Assembly (NCBI RefSeq): GCF_035046485.1 | Contig: NC_085137.1 | Location: 4,069,977 to 4,133,976, forward strand | Source of the DNA: Aedes albopictus | Taxonomy: Eukaryota > Arthropoda > Insecta > Diptera > Culicidae | DNA: 64,000 nt | Reading direction: 5' to 3' | Part shown: piece after piece, positions 12,200-23,226 of the stretch | Numbering within the stretch: the stretch's first letter is position 1 | Layout: each line of letters starts with the position of its first letter | Translations under genes and position numbers: made by a program | The notes under the pieces: generated by a model | Databases searched by the model: none | What the model was told of the DNA's origin: nothing | What the model saw: only the letters and a program-made list of their open reading frames with translations

Positions 12200-13347
12200 G
12201 TAAAACGTGAAACAGAAGCTTAAAATTGATAACTAGATTCTTAGGAATACATGCTATGTTTTTTCTTAGAAATCAGAATAATTATAGGAATTCTTGAATA
12301 ACAAACTATCAATTTCTAGCTTTTGTTTCAAGTTTTACAAAAAAGTTGTGTATGGGAAACTTTTAGGTAGCTATGTATTGACATATACAGTCAGTATAAG
12401 CTAAGCTAAGCTAGAAACATACCAGGATCAAGATTTGATATAAATTATTTTTTTGCCATTTTCTGCGTTTTATTTCAACCGATAGCAGATTCATCCGTTG
12501 AACAGAGCAATGTTTGTCAAGTGGCTAGGAAAATTCTACTCCCTAAATATTCAATTGTTGTCTTTCAATACCCGCTAATCCACTGGCAATCAGATCAAGT
12601 TATTGATATTGTAAAAAAAAACGCGACTTTCGCGGATGGAATATGTAAAACTGCTCAAATGTACGGCAGATGAATATTAAATCGTCCACCACGAAATCCA
12701 CTCTTGAAAGGTGACGCAGCGAACCGTGTGACAAGATCATGACTTTTCACTCCGCAAGAATGAGGGCGATGTCGACGGCGACAACAGTGGCAATTTTATT
12801 TTCATTAATCGAAATTGAATTTGTCATTTTCGGGTACGGTTCTTCTTGGGTGGGTGGTGGGGGTAAACATTTTTCCCCGCAACAACGCAAAAAATAAACA
12901 AGGGGACGAGTGTATTGGATTTCACCACAAAAGACGACAAATGCGGGAGTGACAAGTATATCGTGTGGTAGTAGGCTATGAGAGCTCCGTATACGGAGGA
13001 AGGTACCAACAAGTGGCAGGAGGCTATGCTTCGATTGTGCAAACGAAGAAAAGAATCACATTTTCAACATATTTCTTTGGCAAGGACGGATCCGACGGAT
13101 GGCATGGCAGGTACCGTCGGTCGAAGCAGGATGTTTCTTGAGTTTCCACATTTTCCCAGAGGGTGTAAAATTAAATTATGCGGCAATTTTGATTTGAGAT
13201 TATTCAATAGGTGCAGCGTGAGCGGCGAGTGTGGGAATTTCTGACTTCACAATTTGGCAGTCAATTTTGTGGCGCGTTTCCGCAGGAAGAGCGACAAAAA
13301 AGAGGGAAAATCGCGCTATGTTTACTTTTCTTATAAGAAGCACTTAC
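12200..13347. other. Intronic, mostly single-copy DNA 3' of exon 4
   Basis: AT-rich to 12640, then more balanced composition with a G-rich patch near 12850. Open frames on both strands at 12824-13244 have no recognisable domain. On the minus-strand gene this is the start of the intron after exon 4. I see no further exon with a phase-1 acceptor. Confidence 0.45.
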
Positions 13348-13485
13348 CGTCGCTTGGCTCGCGTTTCACCAGCTGGGGTGGCGTCGACAGGCGATAGCAG
13401 TAGGCGGCGGCGGCGGCTGCCGGGTGCGTCGAAGGGGTTGTCGCGAAATCGAAGAATGCCGAGCGTTCGTTTCGGAGGGTTTTAC
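13348..13485 (-). CDS. Exon 4 of an unidentified low-complexity protein gene
   Basis: Internal coding exon on the minus strand. The acceptor is ctcatttccag before 13485 and the donor is gtaagtgc from 13347 down. It has 138 nt, is phase 1 at both ends, and encodes 46 residues once the split Gly codon shared with exon 3 is counted. The sequence starts GKTLRNERSAFFDF, has a run of six alanines, and ends STPPQLVKREPSD. V-K-R-E fits the general sumoylation pattern (hydrophobic-K-x-E), common in transcription factors; that is inference. GC content is clearly above the flanking introns, and the exon lies directly after 9.5 kb of repeat-filled intron 3. The next exon is not found in the window. I do not recognise the family. 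Confidence 0.78.
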
Positions 13486-13639
13486 CTGGAAATGAGAAAT
13501 TGTTGTGAAAAGATGATAGTGATGGAATCAAATGTTCGAATGATGGCTAGATTAAACTTCCTTCTTTGGATTGGGGTGCCGTTGGTACTTCATCAAATAA
13601 TAAATACGTTTTGCTCAATTTCTTCTGAGGTATAAAACA

Positions 13640-14290
13640 GAAGAACACCACCCACAGTGTTTGCTCACCGTGCATAAGCACATGTATTGGAAAATCTGAA
13701 TCAAATTTACTCTTCCATCATAGGAATCCCATAACGTTGAAACCAGAATTCCAACTTGTGGCGTTTAAAATCAGTTCAATTTATCATTATTAAGCCCGTA
13801 GGGCACCAACAACATGCTGAAAATGTTTTATATCAATATTGGTCTTTTGTATTAGCGCTACCATAACATAGCAGTCGCTTGTTCGTAATACAGATAGTCA
13901 GCCTCGTTTGGTTTCTCAGCATTACAGGGTATACAACCAGTACATCAGGAGTGTGATCAAATATTGGCTTTTACCGGGAATGCTAGTAGAATAAATGGCT
14001 TTGGTAAATATTTTACCTCTGTGTTGATAACAATTTTATTAACTTTTTCAAGTTGGTGTTTTTTTTTTAATGAGACAGCATGAAATGCACTAGCGTGCAC
14101 AGCACAGTTTTTCATTCAATGGTAGCTAAATAGAGTCCAAGAGGTTAAATTTTAAGTCTCCTTCCCAAGTTTTATATTCAATGGTTTTATTTATTATTTT
14201 TAACTATCAATTTAGAAAGAGAGAAAAGTCTCTTTGAGTGATTTCAAAATTTTTGTATTGGAATCGTTTTAAAAAAGGCACACAATCTTT
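13640..14290. other. Intron 3, no gene seen
   Basis: AT-rich sequence with no convincing frame or repeat structure. It lies between exon 4 and the GGGGCGTCCATAAATGACG remnant. Confidence 0.5.
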
Positions 14291-14297
14291 TTATCCT

Positions 14298-14430
14298 TGG
14301 GGGCGTCCATAAATGACGTATCTTTTTTAAGCGATTCTCAATACCTTCTCCCCCCCTCGTAGCATTTCGTCGCAAATTTAGTAACGCCCCCTTATAAATG
14401 ACGTAGCTTGTTAAACAACCCCCCTCATCA
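14298..14430. mobile_element. Remnant of a 'gtccataaatgacgta' MITE
   Basis: gggggcgtccataaatgacg at 14300 and taaatgacgtagcttg at 14395, with C-runs between, resemble the two better MITEs at 53533-53698 and 53843-54005, which also begin with G-runs plus 'gtccataaa'. Here the two blocks face the same way and no clean right end is visible. Confidence 0.5.
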
Positions 14431-15420
14431 ACAAATTTTTTATGTAGAAAAGCAAAAAAAAAACTCGAAAATTAGCTATGATTTCAGTTCTAACATGTAT
14501 GACTACAGAATATTATGAAAACACAACAAGAGCAAGAACATGTTGTCAGGTTCAGATCGCTGACATCAAGGCCATAGGTGCAACCCATCGTTCTGCTTGA
14601 TGCCCAAGAACCGGAAATTGATGCTCCCAATAGGACAGATCGGTGGAGTACTAGATTTGTAGTAATGAGCTGAATTTTAGTATGGTGAGAAGGTCAATTA
14701 TCCGTTTCTGCAATGAAATGGTGCAAAAACCGTTGGTATTATGATTCCTTGCCTAATTTGATGCTGTTTGAGCAAAACGTTGGGTAACAATGTTGTTGTT
14801 TTCTTCATTTCTTGCAACATAAACAATAGACCTGTTCACTTTGAAACTTTTTTTCTCCGATTCTCCATGACACATCAAATTATCAATCCACACGTAAAAC
14901 CAAGTCTTCAGTCCAAAATTGGGCCAAATTGATGAAGATTTAAAGGTGTATCAAATCGATTTTGTGTTTTTTTTAGCCGTTTTCACAGAAATTTACTCAG
15001 AAATTCACAAAATTGCTCCGAAAAGATGCCGGAAATACCGTTAAGATATAGTTAGAACAATACTCTACAACTTTGTCGAAGACACTACGGTGTTTAAATT
15101 ACGTATTTCGAAGTTATTCAACAATTTTAGTTAAAAAATCACGGAAAAACACGATATTTTTACGATTTTACATATAAAAGTCATGTAATTTTACATTGTT
15201 TTAGGTGACTAAATTAATTAGCGATTACTTCTTTGTATAACGAACATTTCGTCCATACATCGTTTTTGTGTAGGAATTCGTTTTCATTGACTAATTATCA
15301 AAAGTATATCACGTTGATACTAAAAATCGCACAGAGTTACCAGCACGAATTAAAACAAAGTTACCCATGATTAAGACGTCATGCCATCGTATTCTAATGT
15401 CTTTTGATTTAAATATCAGA

Positions 15421-15500
15421 AATGGTGCAGATGATAAGGCTCGAGCTTGCGGATCAGAAGGTCCCAGGTTCAAGCTCAAATACATGATAATTTTTTTTTC
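15421..15500 (+). promoter_or_regulatory. tRNA-like pol III module, left arm
   Basis: aaatggtgcagatgataagg is A-box-like and ggttcaagctc B-box-like, followed by a T-run starting near 15490 that could terminate pol III. The sequence aligns with the module at 15925-16012 on the other strand. Whether it is transcribed is unknown. Confidence 0.5.
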
Positions 15501-15924
15501 TTTTTTTGTAGCAGTTAGGATGATGAATCTGCCATGACTTACACGCAATCTCCCAAAGAATAATGATCGGGACCTACCAATTAAGCCCATTCCAGGACTA
15601 CCTAGATATTTAGTTTAAACTTGTTGACAATAAATCGTGTCGACGAGATCAGCTGGGCGAAATATTGAGCATCTGTTTGATAATGATCAATTTAGCTAAA
15701 ACAATTCAATACGATGATGGAACTGCTTCAGGATGCAACATTTTACAGACAACTGTGGGTGAAGCTTACTTGTTATCTATCTACCCATAAATCAGCACAA
15801 CTACACGATGAAGGGAAACTTCATTCTTACTATGCATTCTACGGTTCCGAAACAATGCTATGATGCCAAATTGCAATGAGTGCAATGCGTAGTTTCATCA
15901 ACTTATAGCAGGATCGAGACGCAA

Positions 15925-16012
15925 AAAAAAATGCTATTCCAGGACTCGAACCTTGAATCTTCGAATCCACAATCTCATGCTCAACCAACTGCACCAAATT
16001 TAAACTGATGCA
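15925..16012 (-). promoter_or_regulatory. tRNA-like pol III module, right arm
   Basis: Read on the minus strand: tggtgcagttggttgagc (A box) and ggttcgagtcc (exact B-box consensus), then a T-run near 15925. It looks like a degenerate tRNA or SINE head. Together with the left-arm module it points toward the centre of the palindrome. Confidence 0.6.
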
Positions 16013-16889
16013 GATGAGACAAAGAAGTGTAATGACGTTTAAATCATGGGTAACTTTGTTTTATTTTATGCTGGCAACTCTGTACAATTTTTAGTATCAA
16101 CGTGACAAGCTTTTGATAATTAGTCAATGAAAACGAATTTCTACACTAAAATGATGTATGAACGAAATGTTCGTAACACATAGGAGCAATAGCTCATAAA
16201 AGTAGTCACCTAAAACAATGCAAAACTACATGACTTTTACATGAAATATCGTAAAAATAATGTATTTTTTGGTGATTTTTTAACGAAAATTGTTGAATAA
16301 CTTTGAAATACGCAATTTAAACACCGTAGTGTCTTCGGCAAAGTTGTAGAGTATTGTTCTAACTATATTTTAACGGTATTTTCGGTACCTTTTTGGTGCT
16401 ATTTTCTGGATATTGAAGTACATTTTTGTGAAAATGCTCGAAAAAACACAAAATCGATTTGATACACCTCTAAACCTTTATCAATTTGGCTCAATTTTGG
16501 ACTGAAGCCTTGTTTTTGCATGTGGATTGATAATTTGATGTGACACAGGTAGGTCAAAAGAAGTGAACAGGTCTAATAAATAACATAGTTTTCCAAAGTT
16601 TTGCTCAAACAGCATCAATTTAGGCAAGGAATCCTAATACCCACGCTTTTAGCACCATTTCATTGCAGAAACGGAGAGTTGACCTTCTCACCATACAAAA
16701 ATTCAGCTCATTACTACAAATCTAGTACTACACCGAACGTGCCCCATACAGTTCAATATACCATATTAGCCAAGGAGCTCTTCCGAAGATATTTGTTTGC
16801 TCACTAATAAATCTGTATAGAATATTAAATTGGTTTCATTTGAATAAAATCCACCACGACAATCGAAGGGCCCTGCAGGATTGTCTTCT

Positions 16890-18000
16890 AAAAGTCATTT
16901 TGGTATTCCTCAAGGAGTTTCTTTTAGGATTTCCATTTTTGAGAATTCCTCCAAGAATTTTCTGTGAGATTCCGTTTGAGAATTCTTCCTTCTTGTATTC
17001 CTTCAAGGGTTCCTTCAGAGATGCCTCCAAGAATTCCTTCCGGAATTCCTTCTTAGATTCCTCCAAAAGTTCCTCCTAAGATTTCTCCAGATGTTTTTTT
17101 CTAAGTTTATCCATGGTTTCCTCCAGGAGTTCTTACAAGGTTTTCTTCTCCTCTCTTCCACCAACAGTTTCTTCGGACATCTCTTCAGGGATTTTAACCG
17201 GAATTTCTTATGAGATTCCATCAGAACTTCTTTCTGGTTTCCTTTTCGGGATTCTTCCAGGAGTTCCTTCTTGGTTTCCTTCAGGTATTCACTCAAATAT
17301 TCATTCCGAGATCTCTGCAGGAAACCCCTCCGGCATTCATTCAAAACCTTCCTAGGAGTTGCTTCTGGGAATCCTCCAGAAGTTTTTTTTCGAAATCCTT
17401 CATGAATTCTTTCCTGGATTCTTCTGGGAGTTTGTTCTGGGATTCCTCGAGGACTTCCTCCTAGGATTTATCCAGGGTTTTTTTTTCCTGGGACTCCCCC
17501 AGGAACTTTTTCCGGTATCTTTCCATTCACTCCTTCCAGGACTCCTCCAGGATCTCTTAGAATTCCGCGAGGAATCCCTTGACGGATTACTTCCATAGTT
17601 CCTGGAATTCCCCCAGGATTTTCTTTCTTAGATTTCACCAGGAGTTATATCCAGATAATCTTCCGAGATTCCCCAAAAGTTATTTCCGGGATTCCTTCAG
17701 AAATTGCTTTGCGGATTCTTTCACAAATTTCTTCCGTGTTTTCTTCAGAAATTCCTGGTTCAATTCTGAGATTCTACAAATATCTCACTCTGAGATTCTT
17801 CCAGGAGTTATTCAAGACTTCTCAAAACGTTCCATCTAGAATTGCTCCAGGAACTCTTCACAGGATTTCTTTTGGAATTTCTCTATGATTTCCTTTCAAG
17901 ATTTTTCCAGGGGTTCCTTTTAAAATTCTTCTGGAAGTTCCTTCAATGATTCCTTCAGAGATTTCTCCACATCCTTTGGATTGTTTTCAAAGTTTTTTTT
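16890..18000. repeat. Degenerate minisatellite 'ccaggaattccttc'
   Basis: Over 1.1 kb of loosely repeated 12-15 bp phrases such as ggattcctccaggaattcct. Both strands stay open for long stretches, giving Phe/Ser/Pro-rich frames on plus and Glu/Lys-rich frames on minus. These follow from the repeat and are not genes. Related tracts lie at 44820-46830, 47565-47745, 47820-48130 and 48460-48960. Confidence 0.9.
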
Positions 18001-18269
18001 TCTCTGGGATGCCCAGTAGGAATTCCTGTGGAAATGTTATCCTTTTTCTGTTGGGGACACCTATAAAGAACTCGATTTGAAATTCCTTACAAAGCTGCTA
18101 AAGCTGCTAGAAACAGAACCAGCTGAATAACAGTTTCTTAAACTAAAGTTTGCTTAAGTGTAGTTTGCTCCACTCTTGTACAGCCAAAATGTTTGTTGGG
18201 AAGTCTCTTAAAGACATTTTTGAAGGAATTCTTCGAGGAAATCTTTTCATTCATTTACTTAGGCCAGTA

Positions 18270-18404
18270 GTACACAGGGTCAAATATTTGACAAGGAAAG
18301 AACTCAAGAAACAACATCAGTTTGACACTAATGAAAATTCGATCGAGTCAAACAAGATGTTTGAGCATTGGTTTCTTTTCGGACAAATATTTGACCCTGT
18401 GTAC
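18270..18404 (-). mobile_element. 135-bp MITE, GTACACAGGG ends, copy 2
   Basis: Same element as at 10466-10600, inverted, with TA at 18268-18269 and 18405-18406. It lies four bases from the 3' end of the RTE fragment, so it either inserted next to that end or the RTE inserted beside it. Confidence 0.92.
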
Positions 18405-18407
18405 TAG

Positions 18408-19845
18408 CAGCTTTAGTTAACATCAAGTTCATGATAATACTGAATCAACAATTTGCCGCCATAATACTCGATTTGCAGCTGCAGCTCTCCAACGTCGGTC
18501 ACGCCCAACACTCGCCAGATCACGCTCCACCTGGTCCGCCCATCGTGCTCTCTGCGCTCCACGCCTTCTTGTACCAACCGGATGGTTAGCAAACACCAAC
18601 TTTGCAGGGTTGTTGTCCGGCATTCTTGCAACATGCCCTGCCCATCGTATCCTTCCGGCTTTGGCAACTTTCTGGATGCTGGGTTCGACGTAAAGTGCAG
18701 CGAGCTCGTGGTTCATCCTTCTCCGCCACACACCGTTCTCCTGCACACCGCCGAAGATCGTCCTTAGCACCCGTCGCTCGCAAACTCCAAGTGCTTGCAG
18801 GTCCTCCTCGAGCATAGTCCATGTCTCGTGTCTGTAGAGGACCACCGGTCTTATTAACGTCTTGTACACGGTACATTTGGTGCGGGGGTGAATCTTTTTT
18901 GACCGCAGTTTCTTCTGGAGCCCATAGTAGGCACGACTTCCACTGATGATGCGCCTTCGTATTTCACGGCTCACGTTATTGTCAGCCGTTAGAAAGGAAC
19001 CAAGGTAGATGAATTCTTCTACCACCTCGAAAGTATCCCCGTCTATCGTAACATTGCTGCCAAGGCTTGTCCTGTCTCGCTCAGTCCCACCTACCAGCAT
19101 GTACTTTGTCTTAGCCGCATTCACCACCAGTCCGACCTTTGCTGCTTCGCGTTTCAGGCGGGTGTACAGTTCTGCCACCGTTCCAAATATTCTAGCAATA
19201 ATATCCATGTCATCCGCAAAACAGACAAATTGGCTGGATTTCGTGAAGATCGTACCCCGGCTGTTAAGCCCGGCTCGTCGCATTACACCTTCCAGGGCGA
19301 TGTTGAAGAGTAGGCATGAGAGTCCATCACCTTGTCGCAGTCCCCGGCGAGATTCGAATGAACTGGATAGTTCACCCGAAACCCTTACGCAGTTTTGTAC
19401 ACCGTCCATCTTTGCTTTAATCAGTCTAGTCAGCTTCCCAGGAAAGCCGTTTTCGTCCATGATTCTCCATAGCTCTGCGCGGTTGATACTGTCGTATGCC
19501 GCTTTGAAGTCGATGAACAGGTGGTGCGTTGGGACCTGGTGTTCACGGCATTTCTGGAGGATTTGTCGTACGGTCAAGATCTGGTCCGTTGTCGACCGAC
19601 CGTCGATGAAACCGGCTTGGTAACTTCCCACAAACTCATTTACTTTAGGTGAAAGACGACGGAAGATGATCTGGGCGTAGGCGGCGTAGGATGTAGGCGG
19701 CATTCAAAATGGTGATCGCTCGAAAGTTCTCACACATTAACTTGTCGCCTTTCTTGTGGATGGGACAGATTATCCCTCCCTTCGTTCCACTCCGGTACAT
19801 GATAGGTCCTGACGTCGATAATGTCGGAGAAGTGCCGTCCATCAA
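18408..19845 (-). pseudogene. RTE-clade LINE, reverse transcriptase part (JAM1-like), broken
   Basis: An open frame of 424 codons (18429-19703) covers most of a reverse transcriptase. Visible blocks: QAGFIDGRSTTDQ (about residue 29), HLFIDFKAAYDS with the first catalytic Asp (about 61-72), GLRQGDGLSCLLFN (121-134), and CFADDMDIIA, the F-A-D-D active site (161-170). The C-terminal region has RIRWAGHVARM and a Trp/Arg-rich end, as in RTE and BovB-type elements. The start of the RT domain (GIICPIHKKGDK...RAITILNAAY) lies in a different frame upstream at 19645-19800, so there is a frameshift. The RT is joined directly to a partial endonuclease with the linker missing. It could not be active as it stands. 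JAM1 is the known Aedes RTE; the match is from memory of the clade. Confidence 0.88.
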
Positions 19846-20178
19846 TCAGAACGTGGTCGATTTGCGATTCCGTTTGTTATGGTGATCTCCAGGTGTAACA
19901 AAATGGGCGGCTCTGCTGAAAGAAAGTGTTACCAATGACCATATTCTTGGAGGCGGCGAAATTGATGAGGCGTAGGCAATTTTTATTCGTCAGCAGCTGG
20001 TGAGTGTTGAACTTTTCAATCGTCGGTCTGAAATCCGCCTCCTGACCTACCTGAGCGTTTAGGTCTCCTATGATGATCTCGACGTCGTGGTTTGGACAGG
20101 GGTTATACTCGCGTTCGAGCTGGGCGTAAAATGCGTCTTTGTCATCATCAGTGCTTCTGGAGTGAGGGCTGTGCACTA
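19846..20178 (-). pseudogene. RTE LINE endonuclease remnant
   Basis: Minus-strand frame containing EIIIGDLNAQVG, the central motif of APE-type LINE endonucleases. It continues to ...FCYTWRSP, then a stop, then QIDHVLIDGRHFSDIIDVRT in the same general order as intact elements. The catalytic SDH block that should follow is missing: the sequence jumps to the start of the RT. The 5' end is cut near 20178, where a piece of a foldback repeat begins. So this is a 5'-truncated copy with an internal deletion. Confidence 0.85.
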
Positions 20179-20189
20179 GGGTGGGTCGA

Positions 20190-20650
20190 CGTTGTATAGG
20201 AAAATTAAAAATTGATCAGATTCAATCAGATCAAAGTTTTTGAGAAACCCTTTGAGGTCCCAAACAATTGTTCAAAATTTGGGCATGATTAATGTAGCCT
20301 ACATTTTGCGCATCACTCATACATTTCACGCATCACATCGATTGAAGTTTAGTTTGTATGGGATTTTACATGAAAAAACATACGTTTTCGTATTTTTCTT
20401 GAAAAAATCTCAAAATTGTCCTACATGTACCATATAACTGCTAATGTAAAAGTATAGCCCAGGATGTGTCGAAAAACTTTGTCAAAAACCTCAAAGTGAC
20501 CCGATGCATGTGGAAAAAGATATACTCTTGTCAATTCTGACCAAAAATTGAGAATTTATTATTGATGGCATTCATTGCATGGAAAGGATGTAATTTGTAC
20601 ATCTCTTTTACGATGCGACTGATGTGCAGCGAATGATGTGATATCAACAA
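20190..20650. repeat. Partial copy of the 3.4/26.6-kb foldback family
   Basis: Shares atcagatcaaagtttttgag, aaaatttgggcatgatta, cattttgcgcatcac and aaaaactttgtcaaaaacct with the elements at 3395-8210 and 26575-27225. Only one arm plus inner part is present. Confidence 0.75.
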
Positions 20651-20685
20651 GACCTACCCTGATTGGCATCGGCAAGTGTCAACAA

Positions 20686-20840
20686 GCCGGGGTCCGTGGT
20701 GTAGTGGCTGCACGTTCACTTCATAGGGTGATGGTCGTGGGTTCGATCCCAGCCCCCGCACTTGCAATTTTTCGTCAGTTGCTCTATCCCCCGAGAGCGG
20801 CTGACACTTGACCTTCTTCTGAACATATGCTCTAACGGAC
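20686..20840 (+). mobile_element. tRNA-derived SINE (Feilai-like), 3'-truncated
   Basis: Starts gccggggtccgtggtgtagt, with an A-box-like gtggtgtagtggctgc and a perfect B box ggttcgatccc. The following cacttgcaatttttcgtcag and gagcggctgacact blocks match the full-length copy at 33365-33811. It ends where the pogo-like MITE begins. Feilai is the known tRNA-related SINE of Aedes; the name is by resemblance. Confidence 0.85.
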
Positions 20841-21309
20841 TACCGTCTTACCCCGCTGGTTCGACACGCTTTAATACGACACTTTTTAATTCGTACCCCG
20901 CTTATTCGACAAATGTCGAATTAAAAAGTGTTCAAATGTCACAGCGATGTACACTGTAAATGCAAAACAGTTTGATATTGCGCTTATACTCGCATCAGCG
21001 GCAGCTCCTCCTGCAGCCACTAATTCCGGAAGTTCTGAGTTGGTGCTATTCGACATCCAAACCGCCTGGCGACCAACCGGAATGAACTGGGGATGGCAAT
21101 CGTAGAAAGAACGAGCTTTTCATCCGCACCGCCGCAATATCTGTTGAAACTATGTTTCATAACAAACCCGGAATTCAAAACAAAAACAAAAATAGAGTTG
21201 CCAAATATCAATGAGCATGGTGATGTAGGGTGACCAGTTTGTCGAATTAAAAGTTTACCCCGGTTATTCGACAACAGTCGGTGTCGTATTAGCGGGGTAA
21301 TACAGTACT
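20841..21309. mobile_element. MITE with 'taccccgctaatacgaca' ends (pogo/Tc1-like?)
   Basis: Terminal inverted repeats ttaccccgctggttcgacac (20848) and, at the right, tgtcgtattagcggggtaa (21282-21300). Subterminal copies ttcgtaccccgcttattcga and its complement are also present. Ends of this kind are known from pogo-like elements. Outer boundaries are uncertain by about 10 bp. A minus-strand frame of 84 codons inside has no recognised domain. Confidence 0.6.
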
Positions 21310-21379
21310 GTGCACGATTATTATGCTGATGTTAAAGCATTCTTCTCTTGCTGATTTTTTGGTGCTTTTCTTTTTATGG

Positions 21380-22040
21380 CTGGCTTGCAGGGCCTGACAC
21401 TAACCCAGGGAACTGGGCTTACCTTCCCGGAAGCTACGGGTTCTGCATTGGCATTTCCTCCAAGTGCAGTGCTTTATAGCTAGGCTCAAGTCCTCAAGCG
21501 CCAGTCTTCGCCGGGGGTGGTGTGTTTAATGGGCGCCCTGAGTTTCCACCCCCCTGCCGGATCCATCCGCCCAGTGAAACATCAACCGGGTTCCAACTTC
21601 CAGGTTGTAGGAACGCCACGTGCCCAACCGTAAGCTCCGCAAAACGTCAAGCCCTACCAGGCTGCTGGAAGCCTACGTGTCGAAGCAAACACAGCAGGAA
21701 GCCCAAGTACTCAAACCGGGCTCAGCTATGCCGTGGGAACCCACGTGCCCAACCTCAGACCCACTCAGACGAGGTTTCCGTAAGCCAAGTGCCGCGGGAA
21801 GTCCAAGTGCCCGCTGGCTTCCACATGGTCATCCAAGAATCATTCCAAATCTAGGCGTCCAGCGAAATGCTATCCAGGATTCATTCAGGCCGCAATCGTC
21901 CGCGTGTCTATTCAAGCTCTCCGGACCAAGCTGTCCAGAGTACTAACCGTGACCCAGCCAGGCCCCAGTCCCAAATCCATTTCAAACTCTGCCACCCAGT
22001 AACCGTCACCGGGACCCGTGCAGCCAATCAGTTATGAACA
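21380..22040. other. GC-rich block of unknown origin
   Basis: A sharp GC-rich island in AT-rich intron. It contains degenerate direct repeats: ggaacgccacgtgcccaacc (about 21610), ggaacccacgtgcccaacc (about 21737) and a looser gcgggaagtccaagtgcccg (about 21793). Two plus frames of about 110 codons overlap here, rich in Pro, Ser and Arg, without a known domain. It could be a piece of a retroelement 5' region or gag. Confidence 0.4.
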
Positions 22041-22059
22041 ATGAACCATGATAAGACTG

Positions 22060-22984
22060 TTTTTAGAACTATGCGAGAAAAAATGTCAGGTGTTGGGAAC
22101 GTGTGGAAAGTCCTTCAAATACCCTCAAACATCTTCGAAGACATCATTTCAATCAAACAAACCGTTTACGGATTATAATTTTATGAAGAAGAAAATTAGT
22201 TTTTGTTTCATACGCCGTTTTCAAAAGTGTGGTGAGGGTAAATGGCTATGAATTGATGCAAAAGTAAATGATTCATGAAATCCAGCGCACAAATAAAATC
22301 TCATTCAAATTATAAAATATCGAGTCAAAAATAACAAATTATTTCGTATTTTTGGGCTGGGCTGGAAATGCTCCTTACACTTACTCCTACGTACTGAATT
22401 TGCACTGTAGCTGATAGAACTTTGGAAATAGGGAAAACTTTGATATGTGAGTTTAAAACTGATAGCATGTTTTATTCATTATTGAAATATAGAAAAAATA
22501 TCGATAGCTATTCTTGCAATCGTCTAGTAATCAAGCAATTCAAAAGCTAATAGCAAGAAGATCAAAAGGCAGCCTATTTATTGCACCCATAAAGAACTAG
22601 TAGCGCTCTATAAAGAATGAGCATATGTTTCATGAAAATGATCAGTGTTACCGATAAATAACTGAAACTGAACTGCTCCATAATAAAACACAAATGTTCC
22701 ATAGAGCATTTGCAATTTGGTATGATCGCAATAACCTTTTGACATAGAAAAATGATAACACTAATGACAACGTTTACATATTATCTATGTGATATCGTTT
22801 TATTATCCGCCTTTTCTGGGGAAACTTGCATTATTGACCTACAATATTTCTAGTAAAAGCTTGAAAGTAGTGTTATTGTTTGAATATATCCTGAAATCTC
22901 ATATTTTTGCAATGTTCTAAAAACTTAGCCCAACACATGTGAAACCTTAGATGTCCTCAATATTTTAATGATTTTTTAACTCAC
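22060..22984. other. Intron 3 proximal part, no gene seen
   Basis: AT-rich single-copy-looking sequence up to the donor of exon 3. No repeat or frame of note was found. Confidence 0.5.
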
Positions 22985-23140
22985 CTGAATGCCTCAAGCC
23001 GTAGCTGTCACAGGTCTCATCTAGGATGCTTTCATGCGTCGCAACAGCTGCTGCAGCCGTCCACAAGTCCCGCGGATGGGGATGTGGATGGTGCGAGTTC
23101 AGCCGGTACTCGGTCCCCAGACGGTACTCGGAATAGTAAT
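22985..23140 (-). CDS. Exon 3 of the unidentified low-complexity protein gene
   Basis: Minus-strand exon of 156 nt. The acceptor is ttctctccgcag before 23140 and the donor is gtgagtta from 22984 down. Phase is 1 at both ends, so the exon is a multiple of three. It encodes DYYSEYRLGTEYRLNSHH, then a Pro/His alternation (PHPHPRDLW), an Ala run, and ILDETCDSYGLRHS. The first Asp codon and the Gly codon at the end are split across introns; both rebuild without a stop. This is the least repetitive part of the known protein and the best probe for a homology search. The intron to exon 2 is only 86 nt. Confidence 0.82.
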
Positions 23141-23226
23141 CTGCGGAGAGAAGCCGAATCCAATTCAATTCAATTCGATTAGTGATAATGGGCGAAGCCG
23201 TTGCGTTGGTTGTTGCTGTTACTGAC

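Larger units (their letters stand above)
14615..16765. mobile_element. 2.1-kb palindromic element with tRNA-like modules
   Basis: Left arm about 14615-15490 and right arm about 15925-16765 are inverted copies. They share tactagatttgtagtaatgag, cctgttcactt, ctacaactttgtcgaagac, aacgaacatttcgt and aaagttacccatgattaa blocks. The centre (15500-15920) is not palindromic. Each arm carries a tRNA-like A/B-box module near the centre, listed separately. The element lies in intron 3 of the minus-strand gene. No transposase was seen. Confidence 0.82.

Noticed and set aside
16836..17840. Long open frames on both strands, coiled-coil-like (Glu/Lys-rich) on minus and Phe/Ser-rich on plus
   Set aside because: They follow from the degenerate ccaggaattcc minisatellite. 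Phrase length drifts and frames overlap on both strands.
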